DNA of 53,593 nucleotides from Psychrosphaera sp. (GTDB taxonomy: Bacteria; Pseudomonadota; Gammaproteobacteria; Enterobacterales; Alteromonadaceae), in assembly GCA_028098005.1 (NCBI GenBank), contig JAOHFM010000007.1:1-53593 (forward strand). Direction: 5' to 3'. A program made the translations under genes and the position numbers. Numbering within the stretch: the first letter of the stretch is position 1; every line of letters starts with the position of its first letter. Below the pieces are notes generated by a model that saw only the letters and a list, made by a program, of their open reading frames with translations, was not told the DNA's origin and did no database searches. Positions 36,209 to 46,920 of the stretch are shown in pieces.

Positions 36209-37792
36209 ATGTCCATAGAGAAAGACATTCACCAGCATAAAATTTTAATTTTAGATTTTGGCTCCCAATATACTCAACTTATCGCTCGTCGCGTGCGTGA
36301 AATAGGCGTTTACTGCGAACTATGGGCGTGGGATGTTACAGAAGAACAGATCAAAGAATTTGCTCCAAACGGTATTATATTAGCCGGTGGTCCAGAGTCA
36401 GTTACAGAACACAATTCTCCTCGCGCACCAGAATACGTATTTAATGCCGGCGTACCTGTACTTGGTATTTGTTATGGTATGCAAACAATGTCTCAGCAAT
36501 TGGGCGGAGCCGTTGAAATATCAATGGAGCGAGAGTTCGGTTATGCCAGTGTAGAAGTGGTAAAAGAATCAGCGTTACTTAAAAATATCGAAGATTCAAT
36601 AAACTCTGCGGGCAATTCCATGCTTGACGTTTGGATGAGTCATGGCGACAAAGTAAGTGCAATTCCAGCGGGCTTTAGCACAATTGCTAAAACAGACAGC
36701 TGTCCTTACGCAATCATGTCGAATGAAGAAAAACGCTTTTATGGTGTTCAATTCCACCCTGAAGTAACACACACTAAACAAGGCCTTCGTTTACTAGAAA
36801 ATTTTGTTTGTAATATTAGTGGTTGTGAAAAGCTATGGACATCAGCTTCAATTATTGAAGACGCCATTGAAAAAATGAAGCAACAAGTGGGCGATGATCA
36901 AGTCATTCTAGGTCTTTCAGGTGGCGTAGACTCTTCAGTGGTTGCTATGCTTTTACACAGAGCCATTGGTAAGCAATTAACTTGTGTATTTGTAGATAAT
37001 GGTTTGTTGAGACTCAATGAAGGTCAACAAGTCATGGATATGTTTGGCGATCATTTTGGATTAAATATAATTCATGTAAATGCAGAACAGCGCTTTTTAG
37101 ACAGACTAAAAGGCGAAAACGATCCGGAAGCAAAACGTAAGATCATTGGTAACGTATTTGTTGAAGTTTTTGATGAAGAAGCCTCAAAACTTGAAAATGC
37201 GAAATGGTTAGCTCAGGGCACTATATATCCTGACGTTATTGAATCTGCAGCGTCGGCTACAGGTAAAGCGCACGTTATTAAGTCTCATCATAATGTTGGC
37301 GGCTTGCCAGAGCACATGAAAATGGGCTTAGTTGAGCCACTGCGTGAATTGTTTAAAGACGAAGTACGTAAAATTGGTTTAGAGTTAGGTTTGCCTTACG
37401 ACATGTTATATCGCCACCCGTTCCCAGGGCCTGGTTTAGGTGTTCGTATTTTAGGTGAAGTTAAGAAGGAATATGCCGACTTACTTCGTCGTGCAGATGC
37501 TATTTTTATTGAAGAGCTTCACGCAGCGGATTTATATAATAAAGTGAGTCAAGCCTTTACGGTTTTCTTACCAGTACGTTCAGTAGGTGTTATGGGCGAC
37601 GGTCGAAAGTATGACTGGGTTGTAAGCTTACGTGCTGTGGAAACCATTGACTTTATGACGGCGCATTGGGCACATTTACCATATGATTTCCTAGGTAAAG
37701 TGTCTAACCGCATTATTAATGAAATTGATGGAATTTCACGCGTTGTTTACGACATCAGTGGTAAACCACCGGCAACGATTGAGTGGGAATAA
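36209..37792 (+). CDS. guaA: GMP synthase (glutamine-hydrolysing)
   Basis: 527 residues (E. coli: 525). Converts XMP, ATP and glutamine to GMP. N-terminal class I glutamine amidotransferase with nucleophile Cys in [16 protein letters not shown] and the His-Glu of [14 protein letters not shown] pyrophosphatase domain with the PP-loop [11 protein letters not shown] at about 235-245; C-terminal dimerisation domain ending PPATIEWE, the invariant tail. ATG at 36209 is preceded by a weak AAAAGG site. Followed by a strong terminator that lies within the 3' end of a convergent small gene. Confidence 0.98.
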   Translation: MSIEKDIHQHKILILDFGSQYTQLIARRVREIGVYCELWAWDVTEEQIKEFAPNGIILAGGPESVTEHNSPRAPEYVFNAGVPVLGICYGMQTMSQQLGGAVEISMEREFGYASVEVVKESALLKNIEDSINSAGNSMLDVWMSHGDKVSAIPAGFSTIAKTDSCPYAIMSNEEKRFYGVQFHPEVTHTKQGLRLLENFVCNISGCEKLWTSASIIEDAIEKMKQQVGDDQVILGLSGGVDSSVVAMLLHRAIGKQLTCVFVDNGLLRLNEGQQVMDMFGDHFGLNIIHVNAEQRFLDRLKGENDPEAKRKIIGNVFVEVFDEEASKLENAKWLAQGTIYPDVIESAASATGKAHVIKSHHNVGGLPEHMKMGLVEPLRELFKDEVRKIGLELGLPYDMLYRHPFPGPGLGVRILGEVKKEYADLLRRADAIFIEELHAADLYNKVSQAFTVFLPVRSVGVMGDGRKYDWVVSLRAVETIDFMTAHWAHLPYDFLGKVSNRIINEIDGISRVVYDISGKPPATIEWE

Positions 37793-37829
37793 CTTAAGGT
37801 TGTTGAATTAGCATTGATGTAGAATGAGA

Positions 37830-37854
37830 AAGGCGCGTTAAGCGCCTTTTTTTT
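37830..37854 (+). terminator. Intrinsic terminator of guaA
   Basis: AGGCGC (37831-37836) pairs with GCGCCT (37842-37847) around GTTAA, followed by a run of eight T. The hairpin encodes the last residues of the opposing 60-residue protein. Confidence 0.9.
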
Positions 37855-38020
37855 GTGAAGAGGATGAACGCTTTGGAAATATGCGTGACCAAAAACCAAT
37901 TTCAAACAAAATTCCAATGGCAAAAAATGCAATTGATCCGTGAACTGCCCCAAGCCGATAACATACTAACGCGGCCAAAATGAAGACAAACGCTAATAGA
38001 ATTCGATATAAAAACTTCAT
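37838..38020 (-). CDS. Small membrane protein, unknown
   Basis: 60 residues with two hydrophobic segments (about 5-24 and 27-46: FILAALVCYRLGAVHGSIAF), and a basic, Ser-rich C-terminus (FPKRSSSSQKKGA). Start ATG at 38020 follows a textbook AAGGAG site seven bases upstream, which argues for real translation. Unrecognised family. Its 3' end overlaps the guaA terminator, and the PspB-like gene lies 36 bp upstream, so the two small membrane proteins may be cotranscribed. Confidence 0.7.
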   Translation of the reverse strand: MKFLYRILLAFVFILAALVCYRLGAVHGSIAFFAIGILFEIGFWSRIFPKRSSSSQKKGA

Positions 38021-38056
38021 ACTTACTCCTTAAGTAATGGTTTGGTTTTAGTGAAA

Positions 38057-38299
38057 CTAACTAGCTTTGTTTAACGAGTCAATTTCATCTTTTAAAGAAT
38101 AGTTTTTATCCGTTACAATCTTTTCTAAAACAACAATGCGTTCTTTTAATTGCGCCACTTCTTTTGCTAAGTTCTCTTCATGTTCCGATGTTTTATTTTT
38201 TTCTTTAGCCAACTGTAATTTAACTTTTTGCTCATAGGCCGAGTAGAGTAAACCACCAATGATAGCGACAATAGCTACGATAAAAGGCATAGAAGACAT
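38057..38299 (-). CDS. PspB-like small membrane protein with coiled coil
   Basis: 80 residues: an N-terminal membrane segment (about 4-21, MPFIVAIVAIIGGLLYSAY) and a helical coiled-coil tail ending KERIVVLEKIVTDKNYSLKD, close in pattern to the tail of phage-shock protein B and related proteins of Alteromonadales (ERIxVLExIVTDxxYxLxxE). PspB links membrane damage to PspA/PspF. No pspA, pspC or pspF is nearby, so this may be an isolated paralogue. Ribosome site AAGGAAAT before the ATG at 38299. Confidence 0.7.
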   Translation of the reverse strand: MSSMPFIVAIVAIIGGLLYSAYEQKVKLQLAKEKNKTSEHEENLAKEVAQLKERIVVLEKIVTDKNYSLKDEIDSLNKAS

Positions 38300-38496
38300 A
38301 ATTAATTTCCTTGTTGAATATGATTATATAGTTGTAATTGATAAACTTGTACTTAGCAAGAACCAACTATTGTGCCATTTTTTAAGTTACTGTTTTATAT
38401 GGTTATTTGTATTTTTTATAATTAAGCATATGTTAGCTTTGCCACATTTTGAGTAATTAATTTAAATTTTAACCGTTTTCACCATATGAGTTTAAT

Positions 38497-39039
38497 ATGA
38501 CCCCCACTACTAAACCTTTTAAAGATTTATCGTCCACCGACGAGATGTTTATGCGTCATGCTCTGCAACTTGCAAAAAAAGCTGAAGCTATAGGTGAAAT
38601 ACCCGTTGGGGCTGTTTTGGTGCGTAACGGAAAAGTAATTGCAGAAGGTTATAATCAAGCCATTGCTTTGAATGATCCAACAGCACATGCAGAAGTGATG
38701 GCGCTAAGAGCAGCAGGTGAGGTTTGCTCCAATTATCGATTAGTCGAGACCACGCTTTACGTTACTTTGGAACCTTGTGTTATGTGTTCAGGCTCTATGG
38801 TCCACGCACGAGTAAGTCGGTTAGTTTATGGCGCCAAAGACTATAAAACTGGTGCGGTAGAGAGTGTTATGAAAATTCTTGACCATGACAGTCACAACCA
38901 CAAAGTTACTTCACTAGGCGGCGTACTAGAAGAAGAGTGCAGCACAATGTTATCGGCTTTTTTTAAAAGGCGCCGAGCTGAAAAGAAAGACAAAAAGAAA
39001 ACTGAAAAATTAAAACAAGCAGGGCTCAGGAGTGATTAA
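38497..39039 (+). CDS. tadA: tRNA adenosine(34) deaminase
   Basis: 180 residues. Deaminates the wobble adenosine 34 of tRNA-Arg(ACG) to inosine. Zinc-dependent cytidine-deaminase fold with HAEVMALRAA (His ligand and proton-shuttling Glu) and LEPCVMCSGSMVHARV (two Cys ligands). A 15-residue N-terminal extension and a Lys-rich C-terminal tail (KRRRAEKKDKKKTEKLK) make it longer than E. coli TadA (167). Its stop codon shares the TTAA with the stop of the convergent small basic protein. tadA next to mltF and purL is the conserved gammaproteobacterial order. Confidence 0.95.
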   Translation: MTPTTKPFKDLSSTDEMFMRHALQLAKKAEAIGEIPVGAVLVRNGKVIAEGYNQAIALNDPTAHAEVMALRAAGEVCSNYRLVETTLYVTLEPCVMCSGSMVHARVSRLVYGAKDYKTGAVESVMKILDHDSHNHKVTSLGGVLEEECSTMLSAFFKRRRAEKKDKKKTEKLKQAGLRSD

Positions 39040-39200
39040 TCATTTTCTAGAATCAGAGCTTCATCAAAAATCGTATTCGCTTGCTTGATACGTCGGTTCA
39101 CTAATGCTTTTTTAGTCCCTTTGCGAGCAACTCTACGACGAGTTCTATCAATAAATTTGTTTGGCTTTGATAAACCAAAGGTTCGTCTTCTTTTAATCAT
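39036..39200 (-). CDS. Small basic protein (54 residues), unknown
   Basis: A 54-residue frame ending in TAA that overlaps the tadA stop by four bases. Start ATG at 39200 follows an AGGAAA ribosome site (plus-strand TTTCCT at 39204-39209). The protein begins MIKRRRTFGLSKPNKF and continues IDRTRRRVARKGTKKALVNR, with about fifteen Arg or Lys in the first 40 residues, and ends with an acidic helix (FDEALILEND). It looks like a nucleic-acid- or ribosome-associated microprotein, but I recognise no family. Codon pattern and ribosome site support coding; no proof exists. Confidence 0.62.
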   Translation of the reverse strand: MIKRRRTFGLSKPNKFIDRTRRRVARKGTKKALVNRRIKQANTIFDEALILEND

Positions 39201-39284
39201 ATGTTTCCTAAACAGAGTAATTCAATCGTATGCATTATGGCGGAGTGTAACACTAAATTATTGCATCGGTGTTACAGCATTTAC

Positions 39285-40775
39285 TTATTGGTTTAAATTT
39301 TCGTCGAGGTCATTGGCTGGTTGCTCACCAATTTCTTCATTAGCTCGCTCTTTTTGTTGTTCTATATTTTTCTCTATGAGCTCTTGTTGAATAGCTTGGT
39401 CTTCAATCCAATTTAAGGTGTCATAGTAACGCCTTATATTGGAGACATAAGTAACGGCTTCATCACCACGAGCAAAGCCATATCGAGTCGTTTTATAATA
39501 CTTTTTTTGCCTGAGCTTTGGCAGATGTTGTTTAACATCAACCCATTTATCTGGATCACCACCAAATTCCTCAGTAATTCTTCGGCCATCCTGCACATGT
39601 CCCCAACCTATATTGTATGCAGCTAACGCAAACCAAGGCCGATCTGACTCACTGATTCTTTTTGGAATCCGCTGCATTAGTAAATTTAGATACTGTGCAC
39701 CACCTCGGATATTGGACTCAGCATGCAACCGTGATTTAACCCCCATTTGCTTTGCGGTAGGTTGAGTTAACATCATTATGCCTCTAACACCAGTGGGAGA
39801 CTTTGCTCTAGGGTTCCAGTGTGACTCTTGGTAGCTTTGTGCTGCAATCAATCGCCAATCTAAATCTCCCGAATATTCTTCAAACCAAGGCTTATACTTA
39901 GGTAATACGTCTTCTATTGCTTTTATAAATAAACGAGTATCAACGTAGTTAAATTTCTCAACATGGCCAAAGTATTTATCTTCTAATGCTATCAATTCCC
40001 CATTTTTGTGTAACTCACCAAAGAATTCTATCAGTGTTGCAAATAGGGAATCATCTTCGTTTTGTGGTAAAAGCCAATTTAACGGAACGTCTTTTTTCAC
40101 GGTAAACGCTATGCTTATGTCAGGATAATAACGCCTCATTAAGGCTAAGCGGTGGCTGTCGGCTATTGTAAATTCAAACTCTTCGGCCATGAGTGCTTCA
40201 AGTAATTCAGTTGGGTCAGTGTTGTTTATTACGTTAATCTTTAAATTTGGAAATTCATCAACTATGGAATTTAATGTTTTCACGTGACCTGTGCCAAGGC
40301 CAACAGTAATAGGCGCATTCATCTCCTCAAAACTTTTTGGTCGTTGGCGTCCTTGTTTAAATACTAGTTTTTGATCAATAAAATAATAAGGCGGTGATAG
40401 TCTAAACTCGTTACTAGACTCAATAGCATTTGCTACCCCACCAACAACAATATCTACTTGCCCACTTTTTAATTTTGGCAGCAGTTCCGCGGAGTTATAA
40501 CTAGGAATAAATTCTATTTCCACATCAAGGTAGTCACCAAACTGCTGAACCAATTCATACTCAAAGCCTGCAGCACCACTTGCATCAATATAGTAACTAG
40601 TAGGATCAAAAAGAATGCCTACTTTAAGTACATTGTCGTTTTTAATATCTTGTAATTTTGAAGAGGAAAACCGGTCACCGCATGCGACAACGCCGAATAA
40701 AAAGCTACAGCATAAAACGACCAAGCGGGCTAGGTGCATAAAATATGAAGCGCGTTTTTTTAAATTGATTGGCAT
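39285..40775 (-). CDS. mltF: Membrane-bound lytic murein transglycosylase F
   Basis: 496 residues. Signal/lipobox at GVVACG (Cys about 32) or uncleaved anchor. Residues 45-270 are a periplasmic SBP_bac_3 (type 2 binding-protein) regulatory module; residues 290-450 are the SLT catalytic domain with AAQSYQESHWNPRAKSP (catalytic Glu), GIMMLTQPTAKQMG and FALAAYNIGWGHV. It cleaves the MurNAc-GlcNAc bond of peptidoglycan, forming 1,6-anhydroMurNAc. A Gln/Glu-rich C-terminal tail (IEKNIEQQKERANEEIGEQ) follows. Divergent from purL, an arrangement conserved in gammaproteobacteria. Confidence 0.96.
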   Translation of the reverse strand: MPINLKKRASYFMHLARLVVLCCSFLFGVVACGDRFSSSKLQDIKNDNVLKVGILFDPTSYYIDASGAAGFEYELVQQFGDYLDVEIEFIPSYNSAELLPKLKSGQVDIVVGGVANAIESSNEFRLSPPYYFIDQKLVFKQGRQRPKSFEEMNAPITVGLGTGHVKTLNSIVDEFPNLKINVINNTDPTELLEALMAEEFEFTIADSHRLALMRRYYPDISIAFTVKKDVPLNWLLPQNEDDSLFATLIEFFGELHKNGELIALEDKYFGHVEKFNYVDTRLFIKAIEDVLPKYKPWFEEYSGDLDWRLIAAQSYQESHWNPRAKSPTGVRGIMMLTQPTAKQMGVKSRLHAESNIRGGAQYLNLLMQRIPKRISESDRPWFALAAYNIGWGHVQDGRRITEEFGGDPDKWVDVKQHLPKLRQKKYYKTTRYGFARGDEAVTYVSNIRRYYDTLNWIEDQAIQQELIEKNIEQQKERANEEIGEQPANDLDENLNQ

Positions 40776-40846
40776 GAGTTATATGAGTACCGACAGTGCT
40801 TACTAAAAATTGTTTGTTTTTATTGTATTAAACTACCACACAATTC

Positions 40847-40875
40847 TGTTTATTGGTAAAAATTGAGGGTATAAT
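40847..40875 (+). promoter_or_regulatory. Candidate promoter of purL
   Basis: A perfect -10 TATAAT at 40870-40875, 45 bp upstream of the chosen start. The -35 would be TGTTTA (40847-40852) at 17 bp, which is weak. No palindromic PurR operator is visible. Confidence 0.45.
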
Positions 40876-40920
40876 GCGCGCCTAATTTCTTTCCTTTCAA
40901 CATGAATGGTGAATTGGCAT

Positions 40921-43900
40921 ATGTTAATCCTTCGTGGTGCCCCAGCTTTATCTGACTTCAGAGTCAACAAGTTATTGTCTACGTTTAAACAACATGGACT
41001 TCCTATTAAAGATATTTATGCGGAGTTTGTCCACTTTACAGACCTTGAGTCTGAATTGTCCGACCCCGAAATAGTTAAGTTAAACGCGCTACTAGAATAT
41101 GGACCCAAGATTCAATCTCATCCACCCAGCGGTTCTCTATTTCTAATTACACCACGTCCCGGCACCATTTCTCCTTGGTCAACTAAAGCAACAAATATCG
41201 CAAACAATTGCGGCCTCAATAAAGTAAAACGAATAGAACGCGGTTTAGCGTATTATCTAGAGCCAATCTCCTCCTTATCTGACTCTCAAATCAAAACTAT
41301 ATACTCAGTACTGCACGACAGAATGACAGAATCAGTATTTGACTCATTAGAATCTGCGAGTGCACTGTTTTATCAAGAGTCACCAAAAGCATTAACGTCG
41401 GTTAATATATTAGATGGCGGCCGAGAAGCATTAAGCAAAGCTAATATAGAAATGGGCTTAGCGTTAGCCGAAGATGAAATAGATTATTTAGTGGAAAGCT
41501 TTAAGCGATTAGAGCGTAACCCTAATGACATTGAACTATATATGTTTGCGCAGGCAAACTCAGAGCATTGTCGCCATAAAATATTTAATGCCGACTGGAC
41601 AATCGACGGTGTTGAACAGCCTAAATCGTTGTTCAAAATGATCAAAAATACTTTTGAGCACAACCCTGAATATGTGACATCAGCATATAAAGACAACGCT
41701 GCCGTTATGCACGGTTCAGAAGCTGGACGATTTTTTGCAAACCCAGAATCAGGCTCTTATCAATACCACCATGAGAATATTGATATTCTTATGAAGGTTG
41801 AAACTCACAACCACCCAACGGCTATATCGCCTTTCCCTGGAGCCGCAACAGGTTCTGGTGGTGAAATCAGAGATGAGGGTGCCACAGGTCGAGGTTCCAA
41901 ACCTAAAGCCGGTTTAGTTGGTTTTACGGTTTCTAATTTACGTATACCTGGTTTTGAACAACCGTGGGAAAACGACTTTGGTAAACCTAGCCGAATTGTT
42001 AACGCACTAGAAATTATGACTGAAGGCCCACTTGGTGGTGCTGCGTTTAATAACGAATTTGGTCGCCCAAATATCCTAGGTTACTTTAGAACCTTTGAAG
42101 AAAAAGTGAATAGCTTTAATGGCGAAGAAGTTCGAGGTTACCACAAGCCAATCATGCTAGCGGGTGGTTTGGGCAATATTCGTCGTGAACATACCGAAAA
42201 AGGAATCATACCAGTTGGCGCTAAACTTATAGCGTTAGGTGGCCCAGCCATGAATATCGGGCTTGGTGGCGGTGCTGCAAGTTCAATGGCCTCTGGTCAA
42301 TCAAATGAAGACTTAGATTTTGCTTCTGTTCAACGTGAAAATCCAGAAATGGAAAGACGTTGTCAGGAAGTTATCGACAAGTGTTGGCAGTTAGGAGAAA
42401 AAAATCCAATTGCATTTATCCATGATGTTGGCGCAGGTGGCTTATCAAATGCTTTCCCTGAGTTGGTAAATGATGGTGAGCGTGGCGGTATTTTTGATTT
42501 ACGTAAAGTACCTAATGACGAACCAGGCATGTCACCATTAGAGATTTGGTGTAATGAATCTCAAGAGCGTTATGTATTAGCTGTAGCACCTGAAAACCTT
42601 GAGCAATTTGAGCAAATTTGTCAGCGCGAACGTGCGCAATATGCGGTGGTTGGTGAAGCAACAGAAGAGCGCCATTTAACGCTAACTGATGATCACTTTG
42701 ACAATAAACCCGTTGATTTACCGCTAGACGTATTATTGGGCAAAGCGCCTAAAATGCATCGCGATGTTAAATCGAAAACAACGACAGGCAGCGCTTTAGA
42801 CTTAAGTGGCGTGACTCCGCTAGATGCAGCCGAGCGCATTATGCGTTTACCAACAGTTGCAGAAAAAACCTTCTTGATCACCATTGGTGACCGCTCTGTA
42901 ACTGGCATGGTTGCACGCGACCAAATGGTTGGTCCATGGCAGGTTCCAGTAGCTGACGTAGCCGTTACTACTGCGTCACTTGATAGTTATCATGGCGAAG
43001 CAATGTCGATGGGCGAACGTACGCCGATTGCATTATTAAACTATGGTGCATCTGCGCGAATGGCGGTGGCTGAGTCAATAACTAATATCGCTGCGGCCAA
43101 TATTGGTGAGTTAAAACGAATCAAGATGTCTGCAAACTGGATGTCCGCAGCGGGTCACCCTGGTGAAGACGCTGGTTTATATGAAGCGGTAAAAGCGGTA
43201 GGCGAAGAGTTATGCCCAGCTTTAGACTTAACGATTCCAGTTGGTAAAGACTCAATGTCGATGAAGACTCAATGGCAAGATGAAGATGGAACTGATAAGT
43301 CAGTTACTTCACCACTGTCATTAGTTATTACAGCGTTTTCTAGAGTAGAAGATGTTCGTAAAACACTGACTCCGCAGTTGAGAACAGACCAAGGCGCGTC
43401 AAAGTTAATTCTCATTGACTTAGGCAACAAGCAAAACCGTTTAGGTGCGAGTTGTTTAGCGCAAGTTTATAATCAATTAGGTACAAGTGCACCGGACTTA
43501 GACGCACCAGAGCTGTTAAAAGGTTTCTTTGATTCCGTTCAAGCGCTAAGTGGTGCCGGTAAATTGCTAGCTTATCATGACCGTTCAGACGGTGGGTTAT
43601 TTGCAACGGTAGCTGAAATGGCCTTTGCAGGTAAGGCAGGCGCAAACGTGAGCCTAGATAATTTAGGCACGGATGCTCTTTCTATTTTATTCTCTGAAGA
43701 GCTAGGGGCCGTAGTTCAAGTTGCTGAGTCAAATGTTGATGAAGTAATGGCGGTATTTGCAAACCATGGTATGACAGATTACGCATCTGTAATTGGCGAC
43801 GTGACGGCTGACGATAAACTATTGTTCTCATTAAATGGTGAAGAGATATTAAATAATACTCGCACACATTTTAGAACGATTTGGGCTGAAACTACGTTTG

Positions 43901-44823
43901 AAATGCAGTCATTACGTGACAACCCAGAATGCGCACAACAAGAGCACGATGCTAAGTTTGACACTGAAGACCCAGGTTTAAGCGCAAGTTTAACATTTGA
44001 TATAAATGAAGATGTAGCAGCTCCATTTATTGCTAAAAGTAATGGAAACGGACCTCGAGTTGCTATTTTAAGAGAGCAGGGCGTTAACTCACATGTAGAA
44101 ATGGCGGCTGCCTTTAATCGAGCTGGCTTTGATGCCATTGACGTGCACATGAGTGATCTACAATCGGGTCGTATTAAATTAGAGTCTTTTGTTGGCTTAG
44201 TGGCTTGTGGCGGATTCTCTTATGGTGACGTGTTAGGCGCTGGTGAAGGTTGGGCTAAGTCAATTTTATTTAATGACGATTTATCTGCTCAATTCAAAGC
44301 TTTCTTCCATCGTGATGACACCTTTAGTTTAGGTGTATGTAATGGTTGTCAGATGATGTCTAACTTACGTTCACTTATTCCTGGTGCTGATCACTGGCCT
44401 CGATTTGTGAATAATAAGTCAGAACGCTTTGAAGCCCGCTTTAGTTTGGTAGAAATTCAACCATCTCCGTCTATTTTGTTCCAAGGTATGGAAGGTTCGC
44501 AAATGCCAATCGCTGTATCTCATGGCGAGGGTAGAGCTGAATTTACATCGGAACAGGCAGTTGCAGAAGCATTGTTGTCAAACACAGTTGCTATGCAGTA
44601 TGTAGATAACCGTGGCGAAAAAACCACGACATACCCAGCAAATCCAAATGGATCCCCAGAAGGTATCACGTCATTAACAACTACTGATGGTCGCGTAACG
44701 ATTATGATGCCGCACCCTGAGCGTGTATTCAGAACGGTTAGTAACTCTTGGCACCCTGATGAGTGGTTAGAAGATAGTCCTTGGATGAGAATGTTCAGAA
44801 ACGCACGTAAGTGGGTTGGATAG
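40921..44823 (+). CDS. purL: Phosphoribosylformylglycinamidine synthase
   Basis: 1300 residues from the ATG at 40921 ([20 protein letters not shown]), which matches the start of E. coli PurL and has GGTG at 40908-40911; the in-frame ATG at 40906 is less likely. Single-chain form: N-terminal PurS-like domain (about 1-150), two AIR-synthase-like halves with the substrate and ATP site ([35 protein letters not shown]), and a C-terminal class I glutaminase with nucleophile Cys in [12 protein letters not shown] (about residue 1140) and final MPHPERVFR. Fourth step of purine synthesis, making FGAM from FGAR, ATP and glutamine. Followed by a terminator. Confidence 0.97.
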   Translation: MLILRGAPALSDFRVNKLLSTFKQHGLPIKDIYAEFVHFTDLESELSDPEIVKLNALLEYGPKIQSHPPSGSLFLITPRPGTISPWSTKATNIANNCGLNKVKRIERGLAYYLEPISSLSDSQIKTIYSVLHDRMTESVFDSLESASALFYQESPKALTSVNILDGGREALSKANIEMGLALAEDEIDYLVESFKRLERNPNDIELYMFAQANSEHCRHKIFNADWTIDGVEQPKSLFKMIKNTFEHNPEYVTSAYKDNAAVMHGSEAGRFFANPESGSYQYHHENIDILMKVETHNHPTAISPFPGAATGSGGEIRDEGATGRGSKPKAGLVGFTVSNLRIPGFEQPWENDFGKPSRIVNALEIMTEGPLGGAAFNNEFGRPNILGYFRTFEEKVNSFNGEEVRGYHKPIMLAGGLGNIRREHTEKGIIPVGAKLIALGGPAMNIGLGGGAASSMASGQSNEDLDFASVQRENPEMERRCQEVIDKCWQLGEKNPIAFIHDVGAGGLSNAFPELVNDGERGGIFDLRKVPNDEPGMSPLEIWCNESQERYVLAVAPENLEQFEQICQRERAQYAVVGEATEERHLTLTDDHFDNKPVDLPLDVLLGKAPKMHRDVKSKTTTGSALDLSGVTPLDAAERIMRLPTVAEKTFLITIGDRSVTGMVARDQMVGPWQVPVADVAVTTASLDSYHGEAMSMGERTPIALLNYGASARMAVAESITNIAAANIGELKRIKMSANWMSAAGHPGEDAGLYEAVKAVGEELCPALDLTIPVGKDSMSMKTQWQDEDGTDKSVTSPLSLVITAFSRVEDVRKTLTPQLRTDQGASKLILIDLGNKQNRLGASCLAQVYNQLGTSAPDLDAPELLKGFFDSVQALSGAGKLLAYHDRSDGGLFATVAEMAFAGKAGANVSLDNLGTDALSILFSEELGAVVQVAESNVDEVMAVFANHGMTDYASVIGDVTADDKLLFSLNGEEILNNTRTHFRTIWAETTFEMQSLRDNPECAQQEHDAKFDTEDPGLSASLTFDINEDVAAPFIAKSNGNGPRVAILREQGVNSHVEMAAAFNRAGFDAIDVHMSDLQSGRIKLESFVGLVACGGFSYGDVLGAGEGWAKSILFNDDLSAQFKAFFHRDDTFSLGVCNGCQMMSNLRSLIPGADHWPRFVNNKSERFEARFSLVEIQPSPSILFQGMEGSQMPIAVSHGEGRAEFTSEQAVAEALLSNTVAMQYVDNRGEKTTTYPANPNGSPEGITSLTTTDGRVTIMMPHPERVFRTVSNSWHPDEWLEDSPWMRMFRNARKWVG

Positions 44824-44871
44824 TCGAGCATTTTATCGCTATAGTTTAAAAACTTTAGCTTGAGTGCATAA

Positions 44872-44897
44872 AAAGCCATCGTAATGATGGCTTTTTT
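44872..44897 (+). terminator. Intrinsic terminator of purL
   Basis: AAGCCATC (44873-44880) pairs with GATGGCTT (44886-44893) around GTAAT, followed by a run of T. Strong. Confidence 0.9.
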
Positions 44898-45012
44898 GAT
44901 TTATAAGTAAAAAAATTAAATAAATTGAAAGCCAGACCTTTATAATCGGGTCTAATGACGCCATTAAAAGCGATTATTCTGAATTTTGAATTCGTTAAGG
45001 AAAGAGTGCATT

Positions 45013-46593
45013 TTGACTACCATTAAAAACCGTCTGGAAAAATTATCTTCTGTTGATTTTACTAACGCTTTAAAAGACATAAAGCGTGGGATCGAGAGAG
45101 AAACATTACGCGTTTCACCAAACGGTAAAATATCGCAAGCTGTTCATCCGGAAGTTTTAGGCGCCACGCTAACTCACCCTTATATTACAACGGATTATTC
45201 AGAAGCCTTGCTGGAGTTAATTACACCGCCTTCAAATAATATTGATACAACTTATACTCAACTTTTTGATATCCATCATTTTGTTTCACAGCATATTGGC
45301 GATGAAATGTTATGGCCAATGAGTATGCCGTGCTTTATTGAAAATCAAGATGAGATCCCTCTCGCTTATTTTGGCGAATCAAATGTTGGTAAAATGAAAC
45401 ACACTTACCGTAAAGGTTTAAAAAATCGTTACGGTTCAATGATGCAGGCGATTGCCGGTATTCACTATAACTTTTCACTACCAGAGTCCTTTTGGGCTGC
45501 ACTTAAGAAAGAAGAAGGCGAATATAAAGGCGGCTGTATAGGCGAGTTTCAGTCTGAGCAATACATGCGAATGGTAAGAAATATTAAACGTTATGTATGG
45601 GTTGTTACTTATTTATTTGGTGCTTCGCCAGCAATGTGTCGCTCTTTCCTTGAAGGTAAAGGTGGCGCAATCCCGTTTGAAAAGCTTGGCAAAGGATCGG
45701 TGTACCTTCCGCACGCAACATCATTACGTATGAGTGACCTAGGCTATACCAACAGTGAGCAATCTGCATTGAACGTTGAGTATGGCTGTTTAAAAGAATA
45801 TATCGAAAAGCTGCGAATCGCGATTCGCACTGAGTCGTTAGATTATAAAAAGCTCGGTGTAAAAGAGAATGGCGAGTACAAACAACTTAATCATAATATT
45901 CTTCAAATTGAGAATGAGCTTTACGCTCCCGTTCGTCCTAAGCAGGTAGCAAAGTCAGGTGAGAAACCAACGGATGCGCTTGAAAATCGCGGCATCATGT
46001 ACGTTGAGCTTAGGGCGCTGGATGTAAATCCTTTCTCTCCTGTGGGTATCTCAAAAGAGCAAATGAGAGTTATCGACGTGTTCATGTTGTTTTGTTTGCT
46101 AACAGAGCAAGACGAATTGTCGCAAGAGCAACAAGCGGAGTCTGAAGAAAACCAAGACCGCATTGTTTTGAATGGTCGTGCAGATTACCTAGAGCTTATT
46201 AAAGATGGTGAGGCGGTTTCTCGCACAGAGTGGCTATCAAGTATATTTGAAGAAATGAAAGAAATATCTCTATGGTTAGACGGCCATTTAGGTAACTCGG
46301 ATTATTCAAACGCCATTAGTAACATTTGGGATTGGAAAGATGACCCAAGCAAAACCTTGTCTGGTCAGCTACTAGATACATTATTAAGTAAGAATACGGA
46401 TAATGGTTATTACGCCTTAGCGCTGGCCGATGAATACAAACAAAAACACGCGGAGCATAGTCCAAGTATTTTTACGCCTGATTTTTTGTTGGCTGAAGGA
46501 GTAGACTCAATTAAAGCTCGAAAAGAGATTGAAGCAAATGACAAGGTGTCATTTGATGAGTTTTTAGAAAAGTACTTTGCGCTTGATTCTTAA
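45013..46593 (+). CDS. gshA: Glutamate-cysteine ligase (proteobacterial type)
   Basis: 526 residues from a TTG at 45013, preceded by AAGGAAAGAG (44997-45006) at suitable spacing; a longer in-frame TTG at 44986 has no ribosome site. E. coli GshA is 518. Seen: IKRGIERETLRVSPNGK, the ATP-grasp-like glutamate-binding start, HPYITTDYSEALLELITP, GIHYNFSLPESFW, YVELRALDVNPFSPVGI. It joins Glu and Cys in the first and limiting step of glutathione synthesis, ATP-dependent, in the cytoplasm. A TATAAT at 44941-44946 lies upstream without a clear -35. Glutathione also gates the KefB system at the other end of the window. Confidence 0.96.
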   Translation: MTTIKNRLEKLSSVDFTNALKDIKRGIERETLRVSPNGKISQAVHPEVLGATLTHPYITTDYSEALLELITPPSNNIDTTYTQLFDIHHFVSQHIGDEMLWPMSMPCFIENQDEIPLAYFGESNVGKMKHTYRKGLKNRYGSMMQAIAGIHYNFSLPESFWAALKKEEGEYKGGCIGEFQSEQYMRMVRNIKRYVWVVTYLFGASPAMCRSFLEGKGGAIPFEKLGKGSVYLPHATSLRMSDLGYTNSEQSALNVEYGCLKEYIEKLRIAIRTESLDYKKLGVKENGEYKQLNHNILQIENELYAPVRPKQVAKSGEKPTDALENRGIMYVELRALDVNPFSPVGISKEQMRVIDVFMLFCLLTEQDELSQEQQAESEENQDRIVLNGRADYLELIKDGEAVSRTEWLSSIFEEMKEISLWLDGHLGNSDYSNAISNIWDWKDDPSKTLSGQLLDTLLSKNTDNGYYALALADEYKQKHAEHSPSIFTPDFLLAEGVDSIKARKEIEANDKVSFDEFLEKYFALDS

Positions 46594-46687
46594 GGTAAAG
46601 CACTGAGTTCGATTGGGTGAGAAGTAATTCAATCAATTGAATTATCCAGATAAAGATTACGACTCAGAATACTCAGCTTTCAAATTT

Positions 46688-46790
46688 CAGGCAAAAAAAA
46701 GCGAGCAAAAGGATATGCTCGCTAAAATAACAACAACTTCCAGGGAATGAAAAAAACTGCTTTCACTATGTTAGACACCTTCAAACAAAA
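46688..46790 (-). ncRNA. Candidate small RNA, copy A
   Basis: On the minus strand the segment reads TTCCCTGGAAGTTGTTGTTA, then an 8-bp hairpin (AGCGAGCA/TGCTCGCT, 46700-46723) and eight T residues, then GCCTG. The layout is that of a small RNA ended by an intrinsic terminator. No minus-strand gene ends here to need one. A second, related unit lies 230 bp away. The 5' end is unknown and no clear promoter is seen. Confidence 0.4.
46693..46723 (-). terminator. Intrinsic terminator in unit A
   Basis: Stem of 8 bp, loop of 8 bases, and T8 on the minus strand. Confidence 0.75.
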
Positions 46791-46920
46791 AAGTTCTCAA
46801 AATCTTCAATTAATTTCGATTTAAATTAAATATATTTATAACCTCATGATTTAAAGAACTATTAAGCTTAGTATTTAATTTGTATTATTTTACCAACTTG
46901 ATTTTAGCGTTGCTAAATCG

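Noticed and set aside
37747..37953. A 68-codon minus-strand frame overlapping the 60-residue membrane protein
   Set aside because: It lies in another frame of the better-supported gene and overlaps the end of guaA.
40776..40920. Search for a PurR operator before purL (and before guaB)
   Set aside because: No palindrome resembling the ACGCAAACGTTTGCGT site is visible in either upstream region.
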